Part shown: one piece after another, positions 1-10,431 of the stretch
Layout: each line of letters begins with the position of its first letter
Numbering within the stretch: the stretch's first letter is position 1
Source: Toxorhynchites rutilus septentrionalis
Lineage: Eukaryota; Arthropoda; Insecta; Diptera; Culicidae
Direction of reading: 5' to 3'
Length of the DNA: 64,000 bases
Assembly: GCF_029784135.1 (NCBI RefSeq)
Contig: NC_073744.1
Location: 17,579,441-17,643,440 of the forward strand
Program-made: the position numbers and the translations under genes
Notes under the pieces: generated by a model
The model's input: the letters and a program-made list of their open reading frames with translations, nothing else
Databases searched by the model: none
What the model was told of the DNA's origin: nothing

Positions 1-961
1 AAATTCGAAAACGCTGAATCATTGTTGAATCTCATTGACAGATTTGACAGAAATATAACGATTCTCGAGAAGCTAGGAGAACCAACGGAAGGTTGGAGTA
101 CGATTTTAGTTTATCAAATTAGCATGCGGCTAGAACAGAACACCCTTCGTGAATGGGAAAATTATATTGCTCGTGACACAATGCTCAAAGGTGATTCAAT
201 GGAAGTCCAAATGCCGAAATATACAGATATGGTCGCATTTCTTCAAAGTCATGCTCGTGTTCTCCAAGCTATTACTCCATCTGCGGGACGTTCCCGCGAA
301 TCTAAAACCAAACCTCAACCGAAATGTTCAACCTTACATGTCGCTGAAACTACCTCGGATGTACGCAAATGTTTGCAATGCGGTAGTGATCATTATTTGT
401 ACCAGTGCTTCAAGTTCCGCAAACTCACTCCTCAGCAGCGTCTCGCATTCGTTAAGCAACATCATTTATGTTTGAATTGCATGAAGACAACTTCCCATGG
501 ATGCCGGGATTGTTCTTCCGATGGTTGTCGTAAATGTAAAAATCGTCATCACACGCTCCTCCACTTACCACCGTTAGAATCGAGTACTCATTCACAACAA
601 TCAAATAATTCTAATCATCATCAAGCTTCGCGTATCTCCACCTATCCTCCTGATTCCGCTCAGCAGCATACTCTATCGTCGACTAATACAAATACATTGA
701 ATTCGAATATGTCTCCTGTGTCTGCAGACCAGACCGCATCACTATTTTACACATCCTCGTATACTTCACGTCAGACAAGTACGAACCCACCAGTGACGCT
801 CACGACCCACTCGGCGAAGCTTCCCAACGAAACGGTATTGCTTTCCACGGCGCTAATCTACATTAACGACATTGGAGGTAGACAACATGTTGCGAGAGTT
901 CTTCTGGATAGCTGCTCTCAGTACAACCTGATGACGGAGTCATTCTACCAGCGGTTGAAAC
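1..961 (+). pseudogene. BEL/Pao gag-protease, 5' partial, cut by an insertion
   Basis: The frame is open from base 1, so the start lies outside the window. The first ~90 residues resemble the DUF1759 gag region of BEL/Pao. Cysteine/histidine clusters follow: C-X2-C-X4-H-X4-C at about residues 117-130 of the ORF starting at 22, then a second cysteine-rich cluster to ~180. These match zinc-knuckle nucleic-acid binding. A Ser/Thr/Asn-rich linker leads to the aspartic protease, whose active-site block reads LLDSCSQ with Asp at codon 296. The glycine expected after D-S/T is Cys here. The frame is broken at 962 by a hAT insertion, and the next stop (ORF end 1002) lies inside that insert. The same frame resumes at 1991 after the insert. 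Confidence 0.85.
954..961. repeat. 8-bp target site duplication, left copy (GTTGAAAC)
   Basis: GTTGAAAC here is repeated exactly at 1990-1997 on the other side of the insert. An 8-bp duplication is the hallmark of hAT transposition. Confidence 0.9.
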
Positions 962-1989
962 CAGGGTTGCCAACTATTTCTTTGAAAAATCAGGGAGAAT
1001 GAAAAAAAAAATCAGGGAAAATCAGGATAGCTCATATTGGGTTGTCCGGAAAGTTAGTACCCATGTTTAAGAAAACAAAATTATAATTTTTTGAATTTTA
1101 TATGCACAGTGTTGTTCTGCAATCAATTCAGGAAGTTCTGAAATCTTTCAGGAAACCTAACAATTCTAAACGTTATCTAATTGAGGAAGCTAATTTGTCC
1201 AGTTGCGAGCAGTATTTGTGGGTATGTATCGACTGGTTGCTTGGTAGAAGCTCACAGTACAGAATTCCTCTCCGATACCACCTGAACCAGATCATAATTT
1301 TTTTGACCAGTTTTCATCACCCGCAACGAATTGCTTTTAAAAAAATCGATGCATAGATGAAACGCACAAGTCGTAACGATTTACGTAACCATGTTTCAAC
1401 TGATGCACATGAATGCCGATTTTAAACATATGTAGTGAATCTGCTAATTCATTTGTCGTGTCTCACGGATCATTCTTGCAACTTCTTGCTTTACAAACAA
1501 TTTAATATATATTCTTCAAGAAATAAAACACTTTTTAATAATAATTACAGTTTAATAAAAAAGATGCTTACACGTTCTTAATTATAAAATTCTTGTACAT
1601 CGATTGTTATACTCGTTTTTATTTAACTGTACATAATTTTTGGACGCTAATATTTCTTTCACGTTAACTACAAAATTCAAAAAAATGTCGACACTGTACC
1701 TTCGAAAAAGCGAACAGATAAAGTATAATCGAAAGGAAGTGTAAGCATTATATAAGCGCGGACCGGAAAGCTTTTTAATGTAGACTATTATGACAATTCT
1801 CATACACAACCAGCAAAACTCCCAGTATATTTATATGGATTTTTTTTCTGATTAAGCAAAAAGTAAAAAATCAGGAAAAATCAGGATCATTTCATAAAAA
1901 TCAGGGAAAATTGAGTGTTTGTCAGGATATCAGGGAGCGTGCCAAAAAGTCTGGGAAATCCTGAAAAATCAGGAAGGTTGACATCTCTG
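962..1989. mobile_element. Non-autonomous hAT element in BEL/Pao pol
   Basis: The 1,028-bp insert has terminal inverted repeats CAGGGTTGCCAAC on the left and CAGAGATGTCAAC read inward from the right. Perfect 8-bp duplications flank it. Just inside both ends lie several copies of a short motif like AAAATCAGGG (left 986-1025, right 1865-1975), possibly transposase-binding sites. No transposase is visible. The ORFs at 1102-1356 and 1582-1809 (minus) have no recognisable domain. CAGRG...GCAAC termini with 8-bp duplications define hAT elements. This is a clear non-autonomous copy. Confidence 0.88.
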
Positions 1990-4444
1990 GTTGAAACTTC
2001 CAGCTTCAAAAGAAAATATTAACCTTGGCGGCGTAGGCCAATTGCTGACATCAGTCAAAAAAGCTGTTGAATCAACAATCTCGTCGCGTGTCTCTGGCTT
2101 CACAGAGAATTTGAAATTCCTGATTTTACCTACCATCGCTTGTGATCAACCTGCCCAACCCATATCAACAACAGATTGGGAAATTCCCAGTTGGATAACA
2201 CTGGCGGATCCGACATTCTGCTCTCCAGGATCAATTGACGCGCTCATTGGTGCAGGGACGTTTTTTAAACTTCTACGTTATGGTTGCATTACTTTGGGTC
2301 CTCATTTTCCGGTACTTCAAAACACAACGCTTGGCTGGATCGTCTCTGGCGAATACTCTGATCGTTCTTCGAACACTCCGATGTTTCAAAGCTGCTACTT
2401 AACTCACAATCAACGACTCGAACAGTTGGTTTCTCGTTTTTGGGATTTAGAACAATGTGCATCGAATGTTTGCTGGTCCCCAACTGAAAAGGAATGTGAA
2501 CGTCACTTTGTGGAAAATGTTCATCGAAATAAAGAAGGCAGATACGAAGTTCGTCTTCCAAAGAAAAAGGAGTTGTTACCCCGTTTGCGGGACAATCGAT
2601 TCAATGCTCAACGAAGATTGCTAGCATTAGAACGAAAACTCGACATCAATCATTCTTTTCGAATACAATATGAAGAGTTCATAGAAGAATACATTCGCTT
2701 GGGTCATAAGCGTGAGGTTACACGAGAAGAATTATTAGAAGAAGATAATGATCTTCCGCGATATTATTTACCACACCACGCAGTTTTACGCCCGGACAAC
2801 TCAACAACTCAGCTTCGCACAGTATTTGACGCCTCTTGCAAGAGCTGTTCAGGATTATCACTAAATGAAGTTCTCCTCGCCGGCCCAACGATACAAGATT
2901 CACTTTTGTCTATAATAATGCGTTTTCGAATGCACGCATTTGTTGTCACTGGGGACATTGCTAAAATGTATCGCCAGATCACCGTACATTCCGCGGATCA
3001 GCCTCTTCAACGCATCTTCTGGCGAAGGAAATGCACCGAACCATTAAAGACGTATCAATTACAAACCGTGACATACGGCACTAACTCGGCTCCCTTTCTC
3101 GCCACTCGAGTGCTGCAGCAGCTTGCCGAGGATGAACAAAATCGCTACCCTCTGGCAGTTCCGGTTATCCGCAAGGATATGTACATGGACGATTTACTTA
3201 CTGGAAGAAATGATTTGAATGAGCTTAAACAACTGTGTTCAGAATTAATACTGATTTTCGAGAGCGCAGGAATGCAGCTCAGAAAATTTTCCTCCAACCA
3301 ACAAGAAGTTCTCAACACAATTCCGACAGAGTTACGTGAAACCAAAGATCTGATTGAATTCGACTCAGAAGCACCAATTAAGACTCTCGGATTGCTCTGG
3401 GAATCTTCATCCGATTCCCTCCTCTACAAACTACCGAAATTTTCTCGTCATGAACAGTATACGAAACGAATAATTTTGTCGCAACTTTCGAAACTGTTCG
3501 ATCCACTTGGACTGTTAAGTCCTGCTGTTGTACAAGGTAAAATTCTCATTCAATGCCTTTGGAAACTGGAGTACGACTGGGATTATTCGTTGCCAGAAAA
3601 ATTTACCCATCAATGGAATGAATATCAAGGCGCTTTCAGTTCACTCCAAAGCTTTCGCCTACCACGGCATGTGAGATCTCTGTGCCTCCTTTCTAAGACC
3701 GAAATTCACGGGTTCTGTGACGCATCTGAGCACGCATATGGAGCGTGCCTTTATTTACGTTCAATTTCTTCTGACGGATATGTTACTATCAGACTTCTCG
3801 CAGCCAAATCACGCATCGCACCGCTAAGCAATAAATCGATAGCTCGTCTGGAGCTATGTGCTTCTCTACTTCTTGCCCGATTACTCCAGTCGGTCATGTC
3901 TAGCATTAGTATTAATGAAAATGTGTTCTTGTGGACTGACTCTATGATAGTTCTCCACTGGCTAGCATCAAGTCCATCAACGTGGCAGACGTTTGTGGCC
4001 AACAGAGTCGCAGAAATTCAGGAGATCACCAGTAACTGCACTTGGAATCACGTTCCGAGTGAACAGAATCCCGCGGATTTAATTTCTCGGGGAGCAGAGA
4101 TTGATCATCTTCTGAATAGCTCACTTTGGTGGAACGGTCCGAACTTTTTAGTGGAACTCGACGTGCCGTGGCCTGATCCACCAGGAGATTTTCGCCGCAT
4201 AAATGAGGAATTTCTCGAAAAACGCAGAGGAACAGTCCTTACAATTGCCGAGTCGCAAAACACCGAAATAATTTCTCGTTATTCGTCGTTCACAACATTT
4301 CTCCGCATTAGCACACTTTGCCGACGCTTTGTGAATAATTGTCTCGCTCGAATTCATTCAAAATCAAATTCTAATGAAGTGTTCACTCCTCATCGCTCCG
4401 GTTTCATAACAGTAGACGAGCTGAATGAAACTCTCCATTATTAG
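1990..4444 (+). pseudogene. BEL/Pao protease end, reverse transcriptase and RNase H
   Basis: The frame continues from the gag-protease segment after the hAT insert. Early residues belong to the BEL-specific Peptidase_A17-like region. RT blocks follow: FDAS at about residue 276, VVTGDIAKMYRQI near 318, and the catalytic YMDD near 398. RNase H begins with GFCDASE near 575; RLELCA, LWTDS and NPADLISRG follow. The ORF stops at 4442-4444 with the frame lost, and integrase resumes in another frame, implying an indel near 4430-4440. The TTG at 1991 is only a frame position, not a real start. Confidence 0.9.
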
Positions 4445-5652
4445 TTCTACCCGGAAAACATCCTTTGACAAAACTAATAGCAGAAACCATGCACCGCCAG
4501 CAGCTGCATTGTGGTCCACAATTGCTCTTGGCAACACTACGTCAGCGGTTTTGGCCATTGAAAGGACGTAATCTTGTGCGTGCTGTGGTACAGTCCTGCG
4601 TAACTTGCGTCAAGGCTCGACCGAGTATTATTTCCCAGTTGATGGGATCGTTACCATCAGTTCGAGTAACCAAATCATATGCCTTCGAAAATGTTGGCAT
4701 AGACTTTGCTGGACCCTTTCATCTGCGACGTGCAGGTCCTCGTTCTGCCACAATTAAATCGTACGTTGCTGTCTATGTTTGCATGGCTACAAAGGCAGCA
4801 CATCTAGAGCTGGTTAGCGAACTGACTACGGCTGCATTTATCGCCAGTCTTCGCCGATTCATCGCAAGGCGTGGCCGCCCGAAAAATATTTATTGCGATA
4901 ACGCAACTAATTTTGTAGGCGCCGACAGAGAGCTTCGCGAGCTATGCAAGCAATTCATGTCAGAGCAACATCGTCATGCAGTCACAGCCGAAGCATCAAA
5001 ACAGTTTATACAGTTCCATTTCATTCCAGCTCGATCTCCCAATTTCGGCGGCTTGTGGGAGGCTTGTGTCAAGTCAATGAAGCATCATCTGCGACGAATC
5101 ATCGGCAATGCGTTTCTGACTCAAGAAGCCTTCTGTACCGCACAGATTGAAGGCTGCCTCAACTCTCGACCCATCTCGCCACTTTCGAATGATCCGAATG
5201 ACCTTCAGGTTCTTACGCCTGGACATTTCCTCATCGGTCGACCACTAGAAGCTCTTCCCGAACCGGAGTATGAGTCAGTTCCTGAGAATCGTCTCAATCG
5301 TTGGGAACGACTCCAGCGGTACACGCAACACTTCTGGCAGAGATGGCATCGAGAGTACCTTTCAACGTTGCAGCAACGCTACAAATGGACCAAATCCACA
5401 CACAACCTCGTCATCGGTGCCATCGTTCTTTTGAAGGAAGAATCTCTTCCAGTTTCCAAATGGTCCATTGCCAGAGTTGTCAGTGTTCATCCGGGCGCAG
5501 ATGGAATTGTGCGTGTAGCGTCAGTCCGACTGCCATCACCATCACCAAACGGTCAGTCTCCAGGCTGTGTATACTCCCGATTGAGGGAGACTTTACGAAA
5601 CAACGCATCGGAAAGGTTTCCCCTGGGTCAACAGGCGACCCTATCACCATGA
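4445..5652 (+). pseudogene. BEL/Pao integrase with C-terminal DUF5641-like domain
   Basis: The reading frame differs from that of the upstream RT/RNase H ORF, so expression as a polyprotein would be broken. A zinc-binding H..C..C region (residues near HRQQLHCG and CVTCVKARPS) precedes the rve core. The acidic triad is visible in GIDFAGP, YCDNATNF and GGLWEACVKSMK, the usual D-D-E pattern. The last ~110 residues (RWERLQRYTQHFWQRWHREY) match the domain typical of BEL/Pao integrases. The ORF ends at 5652, about 100 bp before the presumed LTR. No env-like ORF follows. Confidence 0.88.
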
Positions 5653-5749
5653 ATTAAAAATATCTGTGTTATTTAGAAGAATTTAGAATATACATTGCTT
5701 TACTGAATTTAAAAAAAATATATTGAAATGTAATTCAAGGTGGCCGGTG
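5653..5749 (+). other. BEL/Pao 3' untranslated stretch with polypurine-like tract
   Basis: AT-rich spacer between the integrase stop and the presumed LTR. A purine-rich AAGGTGG lies at about 5737 just before the LTR and may serve as plus-strand primer. Confidence 0.4.
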
Positions 5750-6089
5750 TGTTTAGTATAATAGCTTAGGAACAAACCTCAGCCAAACACTATAAATTGC
5801 AGTAGTAGAGGATAAGTAATATCCAGTACACAAACCACAATTTTTGTAAAAAAAGCTCACAAAAAAACAGTATAAAAACCAGCATCCAAAAGTTCTCGAT
5901 CTCTTTCTCGTACCAACCGGCCACCGATCTGGACGTTATTAAATTGTTGCTATCGGTGAAATAAAAATTGTAAATTAAAATATCTCGGTTTAGTGAATTC
6001 ATTCAAACATTCGTTATCCAAAGGTTCTCGTGTCGGCGGAATCGCGAGTTTAAGCGAGTGTCCGCGTTATTCAAGTCTCGTCTCGAACA
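5750..6089 (+). repeat. Probable BEL/Pao 3' LTR
   Basis: This ~340-bp segment begins TGTTTAGT and ends CGAACA, giving TG...CA termini right after the polypurine-like tract. It holds a TATA box (TATAAAA at 5871) and a downstream polyadenylation signal (AATAAAA at about 5959), an order that fits U3-R-U5. The 5' LTR is not in the window, so limits are inferred. A LINE fragment starts immediately after. Confidence 0.6.
5871..5877 (+). promoter_or_regulatory. TATA box of the BEL/Pao LTR
   Basis: TATAAAA within the presumed U3, about 90 bp before an AATAAAA signal. Confidence 0.5.
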
Positions 6090-6682
6090 AGGTGGTAGAG
6101 GAATTTGTCTACCTTAGCTCGTTGATAACAACTGACAACAACAACAGCCGTGAAATTCGAAGACGCATTGTCAATGGAAGTCGTGCCTACTATGGGCTCC
6201 GCAAATCCTTGAGGTCCAACAAACTCCGACCCCGTACGAAGTGTACCATGTACAAATCCCTAATTCGACCGGTTGTTCTCTATGGGCACGAAGCATGGAC
6301 GATGCTTGAAGAGGACTCACAAGCGCTTGGAGTTTTCGAACGCCGAGTGCTCAGAACAATATACGGTGGTGTACAGGAAAGCGGAGTATGGAGAAGGAGA
6401 ATGAACCACGAACTGGCGCAACTCTTCGGCGAACCCAGCATTCAGAAAGTCGCCAAGGCTGGACGAGTGCGATGGGCAGGGCATGTTGCAAGATTGCCGG
6501 ACAGCAGCCCTGCAAAGATGATGTTCGCATCGAATCCGGTAGGAACAAGAAGGAGAGGAGCCCAGCGAGCTAGGTTGTTGGACCAGGTGGAGCAGGACTT
6601 GGCAAGAATCGGTGCAGCCGGGAGTTGGAGAACTGCAGCCATGGATCGGGATTATTGGCGAAAAATTGTGAAGAAGATCTAA
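6090..6682 (+). pseudogene. LINE reverse transcriptase C-terminal fragment, RTE-like
   Basis: The frame runs from VVEEFVYLSSLIT to the stop at 6682. It matches the region after the RT catalytic core of many insect non-LTR elements, with YGLRKSLRSNKL, SLIRPVVLYGHEAWTM and AKAGRVRWAGHVARLP as landmarks. The catalytic YxDD block is missing, so the copy is 5' truncated, as is usual for LINEs. A longer ORF with ATG at 5993 runs through the LTR into this fragment, but that is an accidental fusion. I favour the RTE clade; the clade is not proven. Confidence 0.75.
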
Positions 6683-6719
6683 TCTCTCAATGAGATGTAG
6701 TATCGTTAAAAATAAAAAA

Positions 6720-7345
6720 TCGTGCATGGTTTGGGCGAGATTCTATGCAACCGGAAAGCTCAAAATAGTTTCCACATCATTCAAGGATTACATACATGTT
6801 CTCTCCTACCGTTTTTGCGTGGACATCGTCACAAAAAATTCACATTCCAGCTACTATTCATACCAACAAGGAAACTAAGCAATGGATTAAGAATCAAAAA
6901 CTGTAGACTTGAATCCTGTTGAAAATCTTAGGGGGATCCTTGTATGTAGAATCTACACTGAGGGAAATGGTACACCACGATTGAAGAGCTCAAGGTCGCA
7001 ATTTCGGAAAAATGGAAAAATAATGAAGTATTCCAACAGTAATTTTCCAAATTACTAGGCGAAATGGCAATGTTGCCAATTATTGACATGTAAATCAGTC
7101 GATCGTTTAGAAGTTTTCATTGATAATCCCTATGAATTTTGAAATGGTCTTATAGAAACTGGACAGCTGAAATTATCATATTTAAGCACAATAAATAAAC
7201 AAACAACTTTTTTGAACAAAATTGACCTTAAATATACTTTTTTTTTAGCATTCAACAATGTATGAATGTATTTTGTTGAAATTATAACTGTTTGTGTTGC
7301 GACAAAATAGAATCAAGGTGGTCTTATAGAAGTTGGACTGAGTGT
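6720..7345 (+). pseudogene. Tc1-like transposase remnant with 3' end
   Basis: Two short homologous pieces lie in different frames. CMVWARFYATGKLK near 6722 resembles the MVWG...G region after the first catalytic Asp. DLNPVENLRGIL near 6908 resembles the DxNPIENxW block carrying the last acidic residue. A C-terminal TIEELKVAISEKW-like piece follows near 6980. About 250 bp of AT-rich DNA follows, ending near GGTGGTCTTATAGAAGTTGG at 7317, a likely terminal repeat. The N-terminal half and 5' end are missing and frames are broken. Confidence 0.6.
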
Positions 7346-8881
7346 ATATCGGTTTGACGTGGAATGGCTAATATATGATCTTCGTTCCGATCATAGTTAT
7401 GCAGCTAACAGCGATGAGGACAATTTGTGCGTACAAAATGACTTCCGCTTGCTACAAGCATCGACTGTAGCGATCTTTGAAGATTTCCAACGCCAGTTTT
7501 TTTTTATCCCCGCTTTTAATTAAGCTGCCGGCGGAAACCATTCCGCTACTTTTCGAGAACAACATCTGAATCTACAATTTAATCAACTTGTGCCAAGTGC
7601 ATCTCCAAATGGCACAAACACCAGAGAAGAAAAACAAAACAACCGCGTATTCGAGACCCGCATCTTGAAATCTGTATGTAAGGCGGCAAAAAAATCCGAG
7701 CATAGTAAGAGAGGAAAAAATCCCGTCTTTTTAACAGTAATCAACGTTTTATAACCGCCTATTTTCGCCGTTTCCGTTTCAACCGTGCGCGCACAAAGAT
7801 GGCCTAGACTTGCCATCCCCGTCCTCCTCCGTCCTCCTCCTTCTTCCCTTGCGATGACGGCCCAAACGCAGCGTCCATTTTGGTCCATCCATCTATGGCC
7901 TATCTATCTATCGCTTCAGCACAGGAAAAAAAAACCAAGTCATTGTGCTCCGTTCAATTTCTTTCAACGCGCGACCCACCAATAAACGTCCGAATGCAAG
8001 TATTGGTGCGCAAAGTAATAAAATAATTTACAACATGTGAACTTGATAGATAGCTGTCTCTGTCCTTTCGCACTCGCGGTCATTCACCGCGCGCCTCGAA
8101 TCCGATCGGATGCTGGACATTGACATCAATCTGTTTACTCTCGGTTTGCTCGTTTTGTGCTAAAGATTTGTATACACATGCATATATGCAGCGACGTCCA
8201 CTCGATCTTGAATGCCTTCCAGCCGCAACCGAACCGACAGCGGTCTTGGGAATTTGGACACAGAGTCGAATTAACGCAAGAAGCCGCCGCCAACGGAGAA
8301 GTCATGGCGAGACAAACACATGTTGCTCATGGCGTGGCTTGACCTTCCCCAACCAGAAACACGTTGCAGATTAACAGACTGACGCACGGTGAGGCATGAT
8401 TCTGTTTTTTTTTTGGGAGGGCTGAGAACGTGAAATCATGTTGACTCAGGTCGGTGTCAAATTACGACCAAGCCGTAATACGCCGAAAGGATCACGGAGA
8501 GCGAACGGAGCGAACTTCTCAAATCAAATAACCGCAGAACTGGTTTTCTTCGTGTGTTTATTTTTTTTTCAAACTCGGTATTTCCGAGGCGAAGATTTTA
8601 AAATTCATTTCAGTTCGCATCATCGTCATCTTCATCATCATCACGCTTCAGCTGCGCGCTGCGCTGAGCCTACTAGATCGGAGTGGCATCGTCATAAATG
8701 CACTCCACCTCGACGCGGAGGCCAAAGTAAACAAAAATTTTTGTACTGACTCGTTTGACAGCTGCTCGGTCACTGGCAGACGGTGCAGGGGTGGGGTGAA
8801 TTTCGCATTCCCCTGCGCTGGAGGCTGTTTATTTTTCCCATTTTCTTCATCAATTAATTTTGTGCGCATCGTACGGTGCTG
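7346..8881. other. No recognisable gene
   Basis: Mixed-composition DNA with short ORFs of no family character. It holds short CTCCTCC and CATCATC runs (about 7818-7850 and 8618-8648). It may be host non-coding DNA. Confidence 0.5.
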
Positions 8882-9136
8882 TGTTTTTTTGACGTAGGAT
8901 TACGTCTTTCGGGAACATATTGGGGTACAAATTGAAAAACGAATATCGATCGCATCGTGAAAAATGTCCAATTTCAAACGCGTATTGCTCAGTCATTTCA
9001 TGACGGATTGATGAGATTTTTACATCAAAACATTGCGGCACTCTATAACAATTTATCACCTTGAATAAAATAATATATATCATGTAATTAACTATCGAAC
9101 AATTGAAAAATCTCAACCCCTATCCAAACGGTACTG

Positions 9137-9260
9137 ATTGGTCGAAATGGACGTCATTTCTTTTTCGCCTGCTTCGCTTCTTTCGTTCCCCGATAAGTCA
9201 AATATTTGAATGGTGAGCGAGTGGGGGACGCCTATTTCTCACATACCAACTGATTTAAAA
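9137..9260 (+). promoter_or_regulatory. CCAAT and TATA-like boxes of copy A
   Basis: ATTGG in GTACTGATTGGTCG at 9137 and TTTAAAA at 9254 lie in the same order as ATTGG and TATAAAA in copy C (21771, 21876). A TCATTCTCGTTCAACG initiator-like stretch follows near 9278. Confidence 0.45.
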
Positions 9261-9396
9261 GGACGGTAGCATTTTCTCATTCTCGTTCAACGCTCAGATC
9301 GGCAAACATCTGGGCTTCTGGTGTGCAGTGCTCTACTAATCAACCAACACCATACGGTGCGGCAAAGGAGAGGAAGCCATCGGCAACCAACGATGG

Positions 9397-9816
9397 ATGC
9401 GGTGCGGCAAAGGGTGCAAAGAAGAGGAAGCAGCAGAGAGCATCGAATTAAATCTAGTGTGCATTGCTGGTGCGCTCCTCTTCACATCAACAATTGGATG
9501 CGGCAAAGGAGGCAGAGGAGCGAAGTGCATTGCATCGCATCGTATCACACCCGCTATCCGTCGTTTAGCTCGTCGTGGTGGTGCCAATCAAACCCCCGCA
9601 AATCGACGCACAGAAGCCGATGGCGCCAAAGTCAAGGAAAGCATCAGCGAATCCGTAAAAGCTACCGCTCCCAAAACTAAACTGCTACATCCGACTGAAA
9701 CGCAGCAGATTCCGTACAACCCATTAAACCATTCCAGTCCTTCTCAGGACTATCAATTTGTTTTGAAACAAAAGAGTTTATTTTACTGTTTTCCACTTAC
9801 CACAAAAACTATGTAA
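9397..9816 (+). pseudogene. ORF with histone H4-like segment
   Basis: A 139-codon ORF whose middle reads ITPAIRRLARRGGANQ. Histone H4 has the same block, with ITKPAIRRLARRGGVKR around residues 29-45. Just upstream, GCGKGGRGAK resembles the Gly/Lys-rich H4 N-terminus, with a short unrelated gap. Downstream residues (about 65-90) do not resemble H4. A full H4 is 102-103 residues, and most of the histone fold is absent, so this cannot be a working H4. The 9736 hairpin falls inside the ORF near its end. It may be translated as a novel protein, but nothing proves it. Confidence 0.6.
9736..9751 (+). promoter_or_regulatory. Histone-type 3' stem-loop variant (TCTC loop)
   Basis: A 6-bp stem AGTCCT/AGGACT encloses a 4-nt TCTC loop, the geometry of the replication-dependent histone mRNA 3' hairpin, though the outer pair is A-T rather than G-C. 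TATCAA follows where ACCA is usual. Confidence 0.4.
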
Positions 9817-10431
9817 AACTATGATCAAAAACACTGTTTATTTTTACATTTTCTACTAACAACTAACATGGAACGTATCACGTCAAAAACATACGTTTCA
9901 TCAACCACCTTTTACTGGATTTGGCAAAAGAAGCGAAGGACATATTCATGCATGTATATAACGGAACGCTCCAGTCATACACAGCCCGTTAGGGAGGAAT
10001 GACCTTTGGGTTAAAGTCCCTTCAAAAAACAAGAACGAACGATATACAGCCCGTATCAGACAAATGCATGAAGGAATTCTATAAAATAATGCTACACAGG
10101 CGAGTAGCACCATAGTAGCAAAAAAAAGTCGAAGTTCTTGACATCTGGTAGCAATATTTTTCTTCTTTTGAATTATAGAGACTTTAAACTTTACATTCAT
10201 TCGTCTCTAGCCCTGAGAAGGGCCCTTGCGAAGAAAACTAGTTCATACTCTTTCTCGACCTACCTTTAGAAAGACATTTTCATTGTCGCTCAGCACTCTT
10301 CAGCAAACGAGTCTGCTTTCGGCGGCACCAAGCGACGCCATGAGCAATATTCATTTAGGGAGGCAGATTAATCTCCCATCGAACTAGCAGGCCCGAAGGC
10401 AGTTTTGAATTGATAAAATTTAAATGTATTT
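9817..10431. other. Spacer with minus-strand repeat fragment
   Basis: No coding potential. The part 10145-10225, read on the minus strand, has a TCTC-loop hairpin followed by GTAAAGTTTAAAGTCTCT. A very similar order (hairpin, then AGTTTAAAGTCTCT) is found on the plus strand at 63820-63865. Confidence 0.45.
10209..10224 (-). promoter_or_regulatory. Histone-type stem-loop variant, minus strand
   Basis: On the minus strand GGCCCTTCTCAGGGCT forms a 5-bp GCCCT/AGGGC stem with a TCTC loop and an outer G-T pair. It resembles the hairpins at 9736 and 63820. Confidence 0.4.

Larger units (their letters stand above)
1..6089 (+). mobile_element. BEL/Pao LTR retrotransposon, 5' end outside the window
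   Basis: The order gag (zinc knuckles), aspartic protease, reverse transcriptase (YMDD), RNase H, integrase, C-terminal DUF5641-like region and a probable 3' LTR is that of BEL/Pao elements, where protease, RT and integrase follow gag in one polyprotein. The 5' LTR and gag N-terminus lie before base 1. The copy is dead: a hAT element interrupts it at 962-1989, a frameshift and stop separate RNase H from integrase near 4440, and the protease active site is altered. The LTR limits (5750-6089) are inferred from TG...CA ends and cannot be checked against a partner. Confidence 0.9.
8882..9816 (+). repeat. Histone-derived repeat, copy A
   Basis: The copy starts with the family terminus GACGTAGGATTACGTC followed by TTTCGGGAACAT, shared with 21236 and, inverted, with 13272-13309. 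A promoter-like block follows with an ATTGG (CCAAT) box at 9137 and a TTTAAAA box at 9254. After that comes an ORF with an H4-like stretch (9541-9593) and a hairpin of histone 3'-end shape at 9736. The right terminus CCTACGTCAAC seen in copies B and C is not found here. Sequence arrangement is seen directly; descent from a histone gene is inferred. Confidence 0.65.

Noticed and set aside
5993..6682. A 229-residue host protein
   Set aside because: The ATG lies in the presumed LTR and the homologous part begins at about 6090; it is an LTR-LINE fusion frame.
6317..6727. Minus-strand ORFs over the LINE fragment
   Set aside because: Shadows of the plus-strand RT C-terminal coding sequence.
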